From Chrysopilus asiliformis (Eukaryota > Arthropoda > Insecta > Diptera > Rhagionidae), in the NCBI GenBank assembly GCA_964034945.1, contig OZ035961.1, positions 46,612,184-46,676,183 on the forward strand: DNA of 64,000 nucleotides. Direction: 5' to 3'. The notes beneath the pieces are model-generated. The model worked only from the letters and a program-made list of their open reading frames with translations, was not told where the DNA came from and did no database searches. The translations under genes were made by a program, and so were the position numbers. Every line of letters begins with the position of its first letter. Positions within the stretch are counted from its first letter, which is position 1. This document shows, piece by piece, positions 41,067 through 50,960 of this stretch.

Positions 41067-42565
41067 ATGGCAGACTTTTTTACTATTGTAAAAACCAGAG
41101 AAAGGGGGAGAGTGCTTATATCAACTGTTCCTCATCAGTGGATGAAGAACGACCGCTTATATTGGCCGACTAGGCCCAAAGATGGTTGTCAATATGAAGC
41201 GGGTGATAACTGGCTAGACATGGAGTGCGAGATTTTAATGTCCGGAATATACCAGATTGCGGAAGCGAAGAAGCTTGAAAAAAAATCATGGAATGTAATA
41301 CGGAAGAAGAAGGGTAATTTTTTTCAAAAGTTCGATTCCATTCACAATTGACCTGCCGTTGACGGTAGCCCCACCGAGCTTTTTAAAATCACCAAAGAAA
41401 AGTGACTTTTTTGACGATTTGTTTACCTCCAAACTCTTGCCGTTTCAAATTTATTGGTACTTTTATTTACTAGTTTTAGAAATTTCAAAATCAATTTTTG
41501 AAAATTTAAAACTGGGTAAAACCCCCATGTATTTATATTTTCGATTTTCTTTTCCGAAAATGGTGGTTTTCTATGTAAGCTACATATAATTTGTCAAAAA
41601 TTCCCTTGGTTTTCCGAAGGATCATTTCACTCAAACTGCAATTCGACTTCCTCAGATTTTGAATCAATTATAGATTATGTATCACCTACACGGAAAACCA
41701 AAACAGGTTTCAGAGAAGTCGGTCGCAACGAAAGTTCAATTGGGTATGGAATGTCCTTTTACTTTTGATACATTTCTTAAGTATAATCGTGCAAATAGCT
41801 TTTACTATTCTTTAGAATGATACCTCTTAAGGCTCCTCGTCTGCAACCAACATACAGGGTGGTCCGGATTAGGATGTCAATCCATTAACCCTTCATTCTT
41901 TGCACAATTTCATGAAAAAAAGTCCACTATACATGTGTTCGGAAATGTACCGTTATCGAACGGCAGCCATTTTAAATTTTCCCGTCGGAATTTTTCCGCA
42001 CATCACTAACGAGGCTCTCACTGCCACAAATATTAACGGATTTCTATGATTTCTATGTCGTTAGATAGATAATAAAATACTGTTTTTGGATCAATTAAAA
42101 GTTTTGTGAAATACTGCAGATTTTCCTAAATAAATGGCTTTAAACAAGATTTTTTTTTGTTTTCAATCCAAAAAATTTGAGAAAGTTGCGTTTTTCTCAA
42201 ATACTTGCCCTATACTTTTTTTATTTTTTATTTTTGTATTATTCCTCTGTCAATTCCCCACAAAACGCATATTTAATTTTCATTATACGATTTCTAGTTC
42301 CATAGATATAACCAAAACACTACTCCATGTTTCCACTGAAATCAAAATCAGATATTTTTCTTAATGGAATAGGCACTTCCCCGCACTTTTGGACATCGTT
42401 TGAAAAAAATACATAAAACAAAACAACACGTTTTTATTTAACAATTACTACAAAAGATTTTCGAAGTGACCTCCATTTGATTGGAAATAGTTTGTTTTTC
42501 CAAAACAGTACAAGAATACAACCGTTACTACATTCGATAGTGCATGGATCTTGAAATTTTATGTA

Positions 42566-43866
42566 CAGGGTGCGCCATCTATTCCTCCGGTATGTAAACA
42601 TTCAATAACTTCGCCATTTGTCAACCGATTTGCTTTCCTAGACACGTTTTGGAAACGTCAAACCAGTACAATTTTAACCATGAACCGCTTCACACCGAAA
42701 GAACGCGCCGAAATAGTGACGATGTACATTGAAAATAGTCGTTCAATTGTGCTAACTCAACGTGCATATCGTGCAAAATATCGTGGCAAAAAAGCGCCTA
42801 CCGACAAAACAATTCGGGTGCTGGGTAAAAATTTCTTTGAGCACGGAACAGTAGGCAATCTAACCTATAATCATCCACGCCCAAGACGTTCCAATGAAAT
42901 TATTGAAGCCGTGAGAGAGAGTGTTGCCGAGGACCCAAATGTCTCGTATCGCCACCGAACTCAGCGGTTGAAAATGAGTGGAACCACGTTGCGGCGCATT
43001 TTAAAGGACGATCTCCATTTGTTTCCTTACAAAATACAACTAACTCAAAGAATATTGGCAACAGACAAGTCGCGTCGTATAGAATACGGCAAATTAGTCG
43101 GCCGAATGTTGGAAACCATGCCGGACTTTTGGATGCAAGTTTTAATGACCGACGAGGCACATTTCACTCTCTCTGGCGGTGTTAATAAACAAAATTGCCG
43201 CATTTGGGCGACAGAAAATCCTCACGAGATTCATGAAATACCATTGCATGATCGAAAAGTGACTGTTTGGGCCGGCGTGTGCGCAAAAACCATCATTGGG
43301 CCATTTTTCTTCAATGAAGGTGAAACAGTTAATGGTAATCGATATCGGTGGATGTTGGCACATTTTGTGTGTCCGAAAATGCGTGAAAAAGGTCTGACTG
43401 ACTTCTGGTTTCAGCAAGACGGGGCGCCATGCCACACAGCGGACCAAACAATACGGTTTTTGCAACAAAAATTCCCTAGACGTGTGATATCGAAAAGAGG
43501 CGATATTGACTGGCCACCAAGATCCCCTGATTTAACCCCCCCAGACTTCTTTTTGTGGGGTTATTTGAAGAGTAAAGTTTACGCCAGCAACCCGAAGACC
43601 ATTGACGAGCTCAAGACCAATATTCGTGCCGAAATAGCTGCCATACCGACGGAGATGCTCGAAGAAGTGATGGAAAATGCCCGAAAAAGAGCACAGTTTG
43701 CGGTGGCCAATAAAGGTGGTCATTTGATCGATGTTGTTTTCAAAAAGTAGTCCACATAAATTGTAAAGGATTGAACTAAATAAAAAAACACCATTTTTTG
43801 CAATCTATTGTTTCTTTCAAAAGTTATTCAACATTCTCATACCGGAGGAATAGATGGCGCACCCTG
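42566..43866 (+). mobile_element. DD41D mariner, complete, 1301 bp
   Basis: Perfect 29-bp inverted ends, CAGGGTGCGCCATCTATTCC at the start (42566-42594 with 43838-43866), are flanked by TA at 42564-42565 and 43867-43868. One uninterrupted transposase lies between. Everything needed for cut-and-paste transposition in cis is visible, so this may be active or recently active. Confidence 0.95.
42680..43750 (+). CDS. Mariner transposase (DD41D), 356 aa
   Basis: Met 42680 (ACCATGAAC context) opens the family-typical start MNRFTPKERAEIVTMYIENS; an earlier in-frame ATG at 42551 lies in or outside the inverted repeat and is rejected. Residues 1-120 form the helix-turn-helix pair that binds the inverted repeats, including a GRPR-like hook variant (HPRPRRS, ~75). 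The catalytic residues are D in LMTDEAHF, D in QQDGAPCHT and D in SPDLTPPDFF. The last two are separated by 41 residues, which defines the DD41D group. The end, ANKGGHLIDVVFKK, is the usual C-terminus. The enzyme works in the nucleus as a dimer on its own ends. No stop or frameshift was seen. Confidence 0.95.
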   Translation: MNRFTPKERAEIVTMYIENSRSIVLTQRAYRAKYRGKKAPTDKTIRVLGKNFFEHGTVGNLTYNHPRPRRSNEIIEAVRESVAEDPNVSYRHRTQRLKMSGTTLRRILKDDLHLFPYKIQLTQRILATDKSRRIEYGKLVGRMLETMPDFWMQVLMTDEAHFTLSGGVNKQNCRIWATENPHEIHEIPLHDRKVTVWAGVCAKTIIGPFFFNEGETVNGNRYRWMLAHFVCPKMREKGLTDFWFQQDGAPCHTADQTIRFLQQKFPRRVISKRGDIDWPPRSPDLTPPDFFLWGYLKSKVYASNPKTIDELKTNIRAEIAAIPTEMLEEVMENARKRAQFAVANKGGHLIDVVFKK

Positions 43867-45119
43867 TATTTTTATGTATTTTTTTGTTTTATGTTTATGT
43901 TTTTTTGTTTTATGTTTTTTGTTTTGTTTTATGTATTTTTTTCAAACGATGTCCAAAAGTGCGGGGAAGTGCCTATTCCATTAAGAAAAATATCTGATTT
44001 TGATTTCAGTGGAAACATGGAGTAGTGTTTTGGTTATATCTATGGAACTAGAAATCGTATAATGAAAATTAAATATGCGTTTTGTGGGGAATTGACAGAG
44101 GAATAATACAAAAATAAAAAAAAGTATAGGGCAAGTATTTGAGAAAAACGCAACTTTCTCAAATTTTTTGGATTGAAAACAAAAAAAAATCTTGTTTAAA
44201 GCCATTTCTTTAGGAAAATCTGCAGTATTTCACAAAACTTTTAATTGATCCAAAAACAGTATTTTATTATCTATCTAACGACATAGAAATCATAGAAATC
44301 CGTTAATATTTGTGGCAGTGAGAGCCTCGTTAGTGATGTGCGGAAAAATTCCGACGGGAAAATTTAAAATGGCTGCCGTTCGATAACGGTACATTTCCGA
44401 ACACATGTATAGTGGACTTTTTTTCATGAAATTGTGCAAAGAATGAAGGGTTAATGGATTGACATCCTAATCCGGACCACCCTGTATAATGAAATGTTCT
44501 CGGAAACCAACAGTGATATTTGTAATAACAGTGTTATTAGTAATAATAATGATATTTGTAAGGAATTTCAAGAGTTCAAAAAGTCCATTGAAACCGAAAT
44601 GGCTAAATTAAATACAAAAATTGATAGGATTATTGATCTCATTTCTAAAACGGATGCCAGACCAACAATTTCTCCTGAAGCGAAGAGCGTTAGTGAATAT
44701 GAAAACATATTCACGTTTCCTCTTAATGAAATAGATGATATAGACGAATTTAACAGGAAATTAATTCAGGACAAGGAATATAGAAAGTATCTGGTAAGCA
44801 GAAAGTATCTTCATGTCTCTTCCACTTATAATAATTTTTTTAAATATATTTACAGATAACTCTCTACTCCAATAAATATGGAAAAGACGGCCAACAAAAT
44901 TCGACAAAAATTTTCTATAGCCTTTGTGGTAAATTGTTTTCAAAATCCCTCCTGCGAGAATTTTCTTGGACAGGTATTTCTCGAACACCGGGAGTGGGAA
45001 AAAATGCATTCCAGCAATACAGTGGAATTTTGGATGTGTTTTTTGATATTTTGAAGTTGGCGGATAGCCGCCACACAATAGCCGCCAATAACATTTTTTT
45101 TTTAAAAACGGTGTGTTAA

Positions 45120-45502
45120 AGCATGCTAACCAATATATGAAAAAAGAATCGAACATTGAAAAACAGCTAGAAGATGATTTAAACCAATTAACAAATGAAC
45201 AGAACACTTAAGATATTGACGGGCCATATACATACATATGAGAATTATTTATATTTTTATCTGTATTATTTTTTTTTAATTAAAAGTTGACTATTTAAAG
45301 TTTTTCATAAAAAAGCCCAACGACTGAAAACATAAACATCTAACTAGTGTTTTTAATTCATGTTTAACATAAACGTTTGTACGAAGTTTAGAAGAAATAT
45401 GTTTTTTTGTTAATAATTTGGAGTCAAGAAGACAAAATTTATGTTGATGTTTATGTTAACGAAATTAAAAAAATAAATATATTTTTCAACGATATTTGAC
45501 AT
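45120..45502. other. Short spacer between convergent genes
   Basis: AT-rich DNA separates the stop of the DUF4806 gene from the stop of the transposase. No gene; it presumably holds both poly(A) signals (AATAAATATATTT at 45471 on the plus strand). Confidence 0.45.
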
Positions 45503-47638
45503 TTAATTAACATCCCAACAATGTAACAAGGGAATAAAAACAATGTTTTGTTTATAATTTAATGCAACAAGTTTAAATTTAATGTCTCTTGTTTTAAATA
45601 AAGTTGCTTCTTCAGTTTCACCCGTCGAGATATATATATTAAGAAGAGAAGATTTGAATGGCGAGGTAAGAAAATCTGTTTTTGTTTTTATACGATTCCC
45701 ATAAATAAAAGTTTCCTCATTCCATTCGGTTGCATTAATCATCTCAACAATATCCCCACAGGAATGCATGAACCACTTATTCGCTTTGTCACTTTTCAAA
45801 ATGAATTTATCTTCAAACTGTAGTTTCTTATAAATTCCTTTGCAGTATAAAATAGGGTGCACTTGATTCTTGAGTTCTTCACATAAATATGTACGTGTTG
45901 TAACAATTTTAGTTTTACGTAATTTTGAAAATTCGGTCACACGATTAATTACTTGTTCTAAAGGCTTATTACCTGAACGAACTAAGGTTTTGATATAATA
46001 CAAAAAAATTTCAAAACGATATGTACTTATTTCAGGCAATATCCCAAACTTTTTAACATCATCTACTACGTGACACAAATTGTGTATATTGCTACTAATA
46101 GAATCTCTGCCATATATTTTCGAAAATGTGTTTACATAATCAATTAACAGTTGTTCACCGATGTGTAAGTATCTTTGATATTGTTTACAACAAAGTATTG
46201 TTGTTGCACAAAATATCAATTTAAAATGTTCATATACTTCAGAACTAAGAATATCTTTGAAAACCACTACGCCAAGATATAATAGCAGTGTTCGATATTC
46301 AACTCCTTTCCAATGTTTTATACAATCTAAGCTCCGTATGAATCTGTGTATCACTACAGGCTTGAATTGATTACACTGTTAGAATGTTTTAGAAAGCTCG
46401 TTGATTTGTTGTTTGGAGAATTTTGTTTTGAAGTTGTAGTTGCCAAAAATCCAACCATATAAACATTTCCTCATAATGCCCAGGTGAAATAAATGAAGTC
46501 TGCCACTATTATATCTTCTATTAAATCAATTTCGAGTTGGAGTAACGGGGTGATTTCCTTATGGTGAGATTCATCTGTTTGATTTCGGAAGTCAGCATCG
46601 GTGCGTCGTTTGCAATTAAGTTCGGGAAAGCTCATGTGCCTTCCTTGATTATCCCATTCACCTTCGACCATACATTTTATGCACCCGTTAGCTGAATTAA
46701 ATCCACAAACTCCTGTAAAATAGAATTGATATTTTATACACATATTCATAAAATAATGTTCTTATTCGATTTTTAACATGTTCATGTTGCCATAAACTTA
46801 TTCAACACTACCACAATGTATTTTACAAACCTTTTATGAAACTCCTTGCAGGAGTGTCACAAACAAAATACAAAATTTTAACTTGTATTGTACGATTACC
46901 AATTTTTAAACCGTCCTGGGTTAAGGGTTTTAGTTCGTGAACTAAGGGGGTCAAAAAATCTGTCAATGGTGGTTTCCCTTTTCCACTATAAATTGCTGCG
47001 ATTTGCGGTGACACATTGGGACATTCCTCTATGCAATATAAAATAGCCCAAAATTCGATGTTAAAGCTTTTTAATGGTGGTAATCCGTCAATATTGAATA
47101 TCAAAGATATTTTGTCTATCGACTTTAAAATTTCCAAATCTTGCAAGTTATCTGCGATTTTATTGTACCAGTATTTTCCAGTACCCATAGCAACAATGTT
47201 ATTTTTCCTTGGTGTTTTTAGTAGCGTTCGACTATCTTTTGGAAGTTGTTGAAAACCAAATTTTTGTAAAATATTTAACAAACCATTTAAAGCCATATGA
47301 CTTTTCAAATCAGACAATAGATCTATACTGGCCTCCGCATTCTCGTCCAGAACTTCGTCGTCATAACAATCTGGTTCGTCTTCATGATGCTTTGGCTCGT
47401 CGAACTGATATATGTTATGGACGACGTTAGTATCTATTGCCACTTCATTAATTTTCGAACCTATTTTCGACGCACTATTATTGGTAGGTTCATTTAAAGC
47501 TCGTTTCAATTTTCGATAAAAAGTCGTCGAGTGCCTAAAGCATTTTAATTTCCGATTGTTTAATTTAAAATTTTGCATTTTTAATATGTTTTCATTCGCA
47601 CTTAGATTTTTTTTTGACATTTCCACTTCATTTACCAT
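45503..47638 (-). pseudogene. EnSpm/CACTA-type transposase, minus strand
   Basis: Read from Met 47638. Part 1 (47638-46831): Lys-rich N-terminus, LPKDSRTLLKTPR, FNIDGLPPLKS (a DxxP-type catalytic block), IYSGKGKPP, CDTPARSFIK. An intron (about 46830-46717, GTTTGT..TTTACAG) joins VCGFNSANGCIKCMVEGEW, a zinc-binding loop, then RRTDADFR and SHHKE. A 1-bp deletion near 46492 shifts LHLFHLGIMRKCLYGW out of frame, a TAA lies near 46380, and the last part (46354-45503) holds SIDCIKHWKG-like, STYRFEIFLYYIKTLVRSGN and KPLEQVINRVTE, all typical of the insect/cnidarian EnSpm group. The enzyme would excise and insert CACTA-type ends. This copy is inactive. Confidence 0.75.
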
Positions 47639-47737
47639 ATTTTTGTAAACAAATAATTTAGTCACCTGTCGCACTATCACTATGAATTCTAGAAGGTTGC
47701 TCGAAATTTTATCCTTTCCTGGATAGTACCTGCAAAT

Positions 47738-48990
47738 TGCATTTATTGCGTGTTGGGGGGCGTTTGCAGAATGCAAACATTCCTTTTCATACGAAACACC
47801 CTATCCTACTTCCCAAAAAACATCCATTTGTATTAAGCTATATTCGTTATATACATTTTAAGAATTTTCACGCAGGTGCCCAAGCGATGGTATCAGCTGT
47901 TCGTCAAAAATTTTGGGTGTCAAATCTCCGAGACGTCGCTAGGCAGATGGTACGAAATTGTCCTCATTGCATCCGATATCGGCCTAAACTTCTTCAGCAA
48001 ATAATGGGAAATTTACCGATTGATCGACTGCAACCTGGACGTCCCTTCCTCACTACAGGCGTGGACTTTTGCGGTCCCCTTACCACAAAGTCCAGTACGT
48101 TGCGAGGTGCAAAAGCCGTCAAATCATAAGTCGCAGTGTTCGTTTGTTTTTCTTCAAAGGCTGTGCACTTGGAAGCAGTGACGGATTTATCAACGAGTTC
48201 CTTTATTGCTTCGCTAAAGAGATTTGTTGCTAGACGAGGTATGCCAGCGCGGCTGTTTTGTGATAACGCCACAAACTTCGTAGGCGCTAGGAATGAGCTT
48301 TCAGAGCTTCGACCTAAATTTATGAATCAGGAGACGCAAGATCACATTCTCCGTTTTTGTGCTGAGGACGGTATTGAGTTCCGATTTATTCCACCAAGGG
48401 CACCCCACTTCGGAGGGATTTGGGAAGCGGCCGTAAAAAGTGCTAAGTCTCATCTCATCAAAGTCTTTGGAAATATTAAGCTGACATTCGAAGAATTAGC
48501 TACGGCCTTAGCGCAAATTGAGGCGATATTAAATTCGCGACCAATTACGCCACTTTCTTCCGATCCCAATGATCAGATGGCTCTCACTCCTGGCTACTTT
48601 TTAGTTGGATCTCCACTAACTGCCTTGGTTGAGCCACCGTTGGAAACTCAAAACATCTCCGTATTAAAAAAGTGGCATCGAATCAGAGCAATGCAGCAAC
48701 AATTTTGGCAACGATGGTCAAGAGATTACCTTCTCGACCTTCAAAAGCGGTGTAAATGGCAATCTCCGTCGCCCAATATTGAGGTCGGTTCGTTGGTTTT
48801 GGTTGCAGAGGATAATTTGCCACCTCAAAAATGGCTACTGGGGCGCATAGTTTCTACAATTAGTGGCACTGATGGAAGAACGCGAGTAGTCGACATCAAG
48901 ACGAAGCAAGGCATTATTCGTCGACCGATTCATAAAATCGCACCTCTATTTGATTTTGACCGTAACCGTTCAAAGCGGGCGGAATGTTAA
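47738..48990 (+). pseudogene. pol: BEL 2 integrase and C-terminal domain
   Basis: It resumes at HLLRVGGRLQNANIPFHTKH. The integrase zinc finger (HFKNFHAGAQ..CPHC) and core (GVDFCGPLT, FCDNATNF, GIWEAAVKSAK supply the D, D and E) follow, then the DUF5641-type tail (WHRIRAMQQQFWQRW, LGRIVSTISGTDGRTRVVDI). One TAA at 48127-48129 interrupts KAVKS-VAVF, where a Tyr codon is expected. The stop at 48988 lies inside the first bases of the 3' LTR. Integrase would join the cDNA to host DNA; this copy is dead through the stop and the large insertion. Confidence 0.85.
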
Positions 48991-49344
48991 TTCAAAATTT
49001 GAAATATTTCATTTATTTAAAAATTGTATAACTGTACTCTTTAAAAGCGAAATCTAAAGGCATTTAGTCGCCTTATTGTCATTGAACTAAAATGTGCAGT
49101 TAAATTCAGAATTTTATTTATTGAACTAGAATTTATCTATTGTATCAACTCAAACAATGCAGTAACTGAACCTTGTTGAATTTGAATTGTAATAAGTTGA
49201 GAAGTTGCTTTAAATTTATTGAAGCGAGTTGTTGTCGAATTATAGAGCAATAAACATTTTTGCAATTTATCTCTCGTAGTTTCTGTTCTATAATTTTTTT
49301 TGTAAATATTTTTCGAAAGCCATAAAAACGCTTATGGCAAAACA
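48985..49344 (+). repeat. BEL 2 3' LTR
   Basis: 360 bp, matching the 5' LTR, followed by TGTGT. The two copies differ at only a few sites, so BEL 2 is fairly young even though it hosts three nested insertions. Confidence 0.9.
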
Positions 49345-49599
49345 TGTGTAAATGGATAAATATCCAAATTTAATATTTATAAATATTCGTGTTAAAGTTA
49401 TGTCTTGTTAGACACATTTAATAAAAGGGGTTGTGAAGACGATGAACACTTTGATTTCGATTGACACTTGAACCCCCTCTAAATTCCCATCCTTTTTCCC
49501 TCCTTTTGTATGAAGGCACGAAATTATGTAAATATAGGTCGTTCCACTGATATGTTGAGCAAGATCCCACCCCAATCCGGCGAGCTGAGCCGCAGCGAA

Positions 49600-50235
49600 T
49601 GCAAGCGTGACTTACCTGCTCAACAAATCAAAAACAAAAAAAAATGTATATTATCCATGGAAAAGTCAACACCGACACATATTACAGCCCAACTTCCATG
49701 TTCTATACTGCCAATTCTACAAAACAACCGAACATTTTACAGAGATATGCATTAGGAAATACAAACCCGAAATGGGAGGACAGGGAAACGAAGGCCGGCA
49801 GGCCACTGCCGACCCGAGCAACCTTACAATGTAACGTGCCTCCCCCAAAAACAATTGTATAAGGACCCTTATTGGCAAGAAGTGGATCTACTAGAAAAAT
49901 ATACAATCAGGATAGACGCAAATATAGCGAAATTCTCTAAAGTAATAATGATGGGAGATACTGGATCCGATTGCAACTTAAAAGAAATAATCCCCATTAA
50001 CATCAAGGAAAGAATAACATTAGGAGGTATTTTCGCTGGAAAAAACTAATCCATTGGTATAAAGCCATAATCACCATTAACCACAATAATTACAACTGTA
50101 AGTTTCATATAATTCACGACACCGACTCAATCCCAACAGATGGTGTGCGGATTATAAAAACCGGTGTACGCGGGAAAAATCTTTACAGACAGTTTGTGAA
50201 GAGCTTAAAGGTGAAAAAGTGATGTTAAACCAGCC
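49600..50235 (+). pseudogene. pol: Ty3/gypsy gag knuckle and protease relic
   Basis: Near 49700-49790 one frame reads CQFYKTTEHFTEICIRKYKP, a decayed CCHC-type knuckle. From 49915 the next frame gives the aspartic protease block MGDTGSDCNLKEIIP (D-T-G intact). A shifted frame at 50100-50200 gives FHIIHDTDSIPTDGV-like text expected at the end of a gypsy protease. Several frameshifts are present. The element's target was in place before BEL 2, since the TGTGT copy lies at its left edge. The first 250 bp after the LTR (49350-49600) are non-coding. Confidence 0.6.
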
Positions 50236-50264
50236 GATGTTGTAGCTAAAATAAAATGTCTTAG

Positions 50265-50430
50265 GACGCAATTCTAATGAAAAGCGGTTGCTGGAAAACT
50301 CAAGAAAGAGTGGCGCTGGCTTGGATGATGTGCGGGAATCTACTCTGTGGTGTTATGAGTTGCTAAAATTCTTTGATAACGATGAAGGAAATCAAAATAC
50401 TATAGAGACAAATATCCAATTTTTACAGGT
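50265..50430 (+). pseudogene. MADF-like exon fragment
   Basis: The frame reads RLLENSRKSGAGLDDVREST, then LWCYELLKFFDN and ends at CAG|GTAATG, a splice donor. KSGAG-x-D-D followed by L-W-Y-x-x-L is a pattern of insect MADF/Myb-SANT-like DNA-binding proteins, often linked to transposons. Only one exon is visible, and the upstream W-rich part is missing or diverged. Confidence 0.4.
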
Positions 50431-50480
50431 AATGCTGTTTATAAAACTTGAAAATTATAATTTACTGATAAGTATTATGT

Positions 50481-50960
50481 GGTGTGGCTAATTAAAATTT
50501 CGAATTACGAAAAATATTAATGTGGCTGTACACAGATTCTATTTTCCGTCGCAAGGGTCAGACGAGGTTTTTAAATCCTCATCCTGCTTTTATCTTATTT
50601 TCCAAGTAGTGGAAATAAAACACAAACTAATTAGTAAGACTTGAGAAATCATGTATTCCTTTCAATATTAAATTTGAATTTCGTGTAAGAAAATATTCCC
50701 TGTAGAAAATTTATAGAACTTAGTTCAATTCTAAATGCCGGTAGAACCCTAGCGCATGTGAATATTAGTAAGCCGGGAGGAGCTAATTAAAGAGTTCCTC
50801 CAGCCTCCGCTATCACCGTTTACGTGAAAAGCCGATTTTTTAAAGATAGGTTTTTAACAAGATTTGCAATCTTCAAAATTCCAAAAATCACATCCATATG
50901 GATTTTAGGGTTAAACATAACCTCAACAGGTGAAACAGGGGGAGGAGAAATTATCAATAA
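50481..50960. other. Non-coding spacer
   Basis: No gene, repeat array or inverted ends were seen in these 480 bp. A Ser/Gly-poor AT-rich stretch leads into the polymerase relic. Confidence 0.35.

Larger units (their letters stand above)
41855..44484. mobile_element. Long-inverted-repeat mariner derivative
   Basis: Left arm 41855-42425 and right arm 43914-44484 are reverse complements with few differences, beginning CAGGGTGGTCCGGATTAGGA. TA duplications lie at 41853-41854 and 44485-44486. The core keeps a mariner-type transposase C-terminus on the minus strand (42448-42480, QSNGGHFENLL then stop), so it derives from a Tc1/mariner family but is non-autonomous. The 74-76 codon frames in each arm are mirror images of one another and not genes. 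Its core received the DD41D mariner. Confidence 0.85.
41067..45119 (+). pseudogene. Four-exon DUF4806 protein gene split by a transposon
   Basis: Exon 1 is 41067-41313, exon 2 41620-41743, exon 3 41816-41854 continued at 44487-44793, and exon 4 44856-45119. All introns are GT-AG, phases agree, and the total is 981 bp (326 codons plus stop). Exon 1 gives the usual N-terminal domain (FFTIVKTRERGRVLISTVP, QWMKNDRLYWP). Exon 2 is a Ser-rich linker. Exon 3 has a helical Lys/Glu region and the DUF4806 start (FTFPLNEIDDIDEFNRKL). Exon 4 has its end (LLREFSWTGISR, FQQYSGILDVFFDIL). Exon 3 is broken by 41855-44484, inserted in a TAT codon with TA duplication. Function is unknown; such genes accompany EnSpm-type transposases in insects (family knowledge, not certain). 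It was intact until that insertion. Confidence 0.8.
38743..47737. mobile_element. EnSpm/CACTA-type two-gene element inside BEL 2
   Basis: The insert between the BEL 2 halves holds a minus-strand EnSpm-type transposase (45503-47638) and, converging on it, a plus-strand DUF4806 gene (41067-45119). The left 900 bp (38745-39650) are GC-richer and full of short inverted and direct words (GCCTTTGAAGGC-like, CGCCCTATAAG, TCGTCGAC), as subterminal repeats of CACTA elements are. I could not find matching CACTA ends or a target duplication, and BEL coding is lost at the junction, so the exact borders are uncertain and the right end may be truncated. Confidence 0.55.
35178..49344 (+). mobile_element. 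BEL/Pao element 2, invaded by other elements
   Basis: The LTRs are 360 bp each (35178-35537, 48985-49344), start TGTTAATTC, end AAAACA and are nearly identical. Target TGTGT occurs at 35173-35177 and 49345-49349. The gag-pol reading is split at about 38743 by 9 kb of other elements and resumes at 47738. About 260 residues (RNase H and pre-integrase, by comparison with BEL 1) are missing at the split. Two frameshifts and one stop are present besides. Confidence 0.9.

Noticed and set aside
42134..44205. Matching 74-76 codon frames at 42134-42364 (+) and 43981-44205 (-)
   Set aside because: They are the same sequence in the two inverted arms of one transposon and show no coding features.
35338..49345. 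Identical 66-codon minus frames at 35338-35538 and 49145-49345
   Set aside because: They lie in the two LTRs of BEL 2; identity is due to the LTR, not to a duplicated gene.
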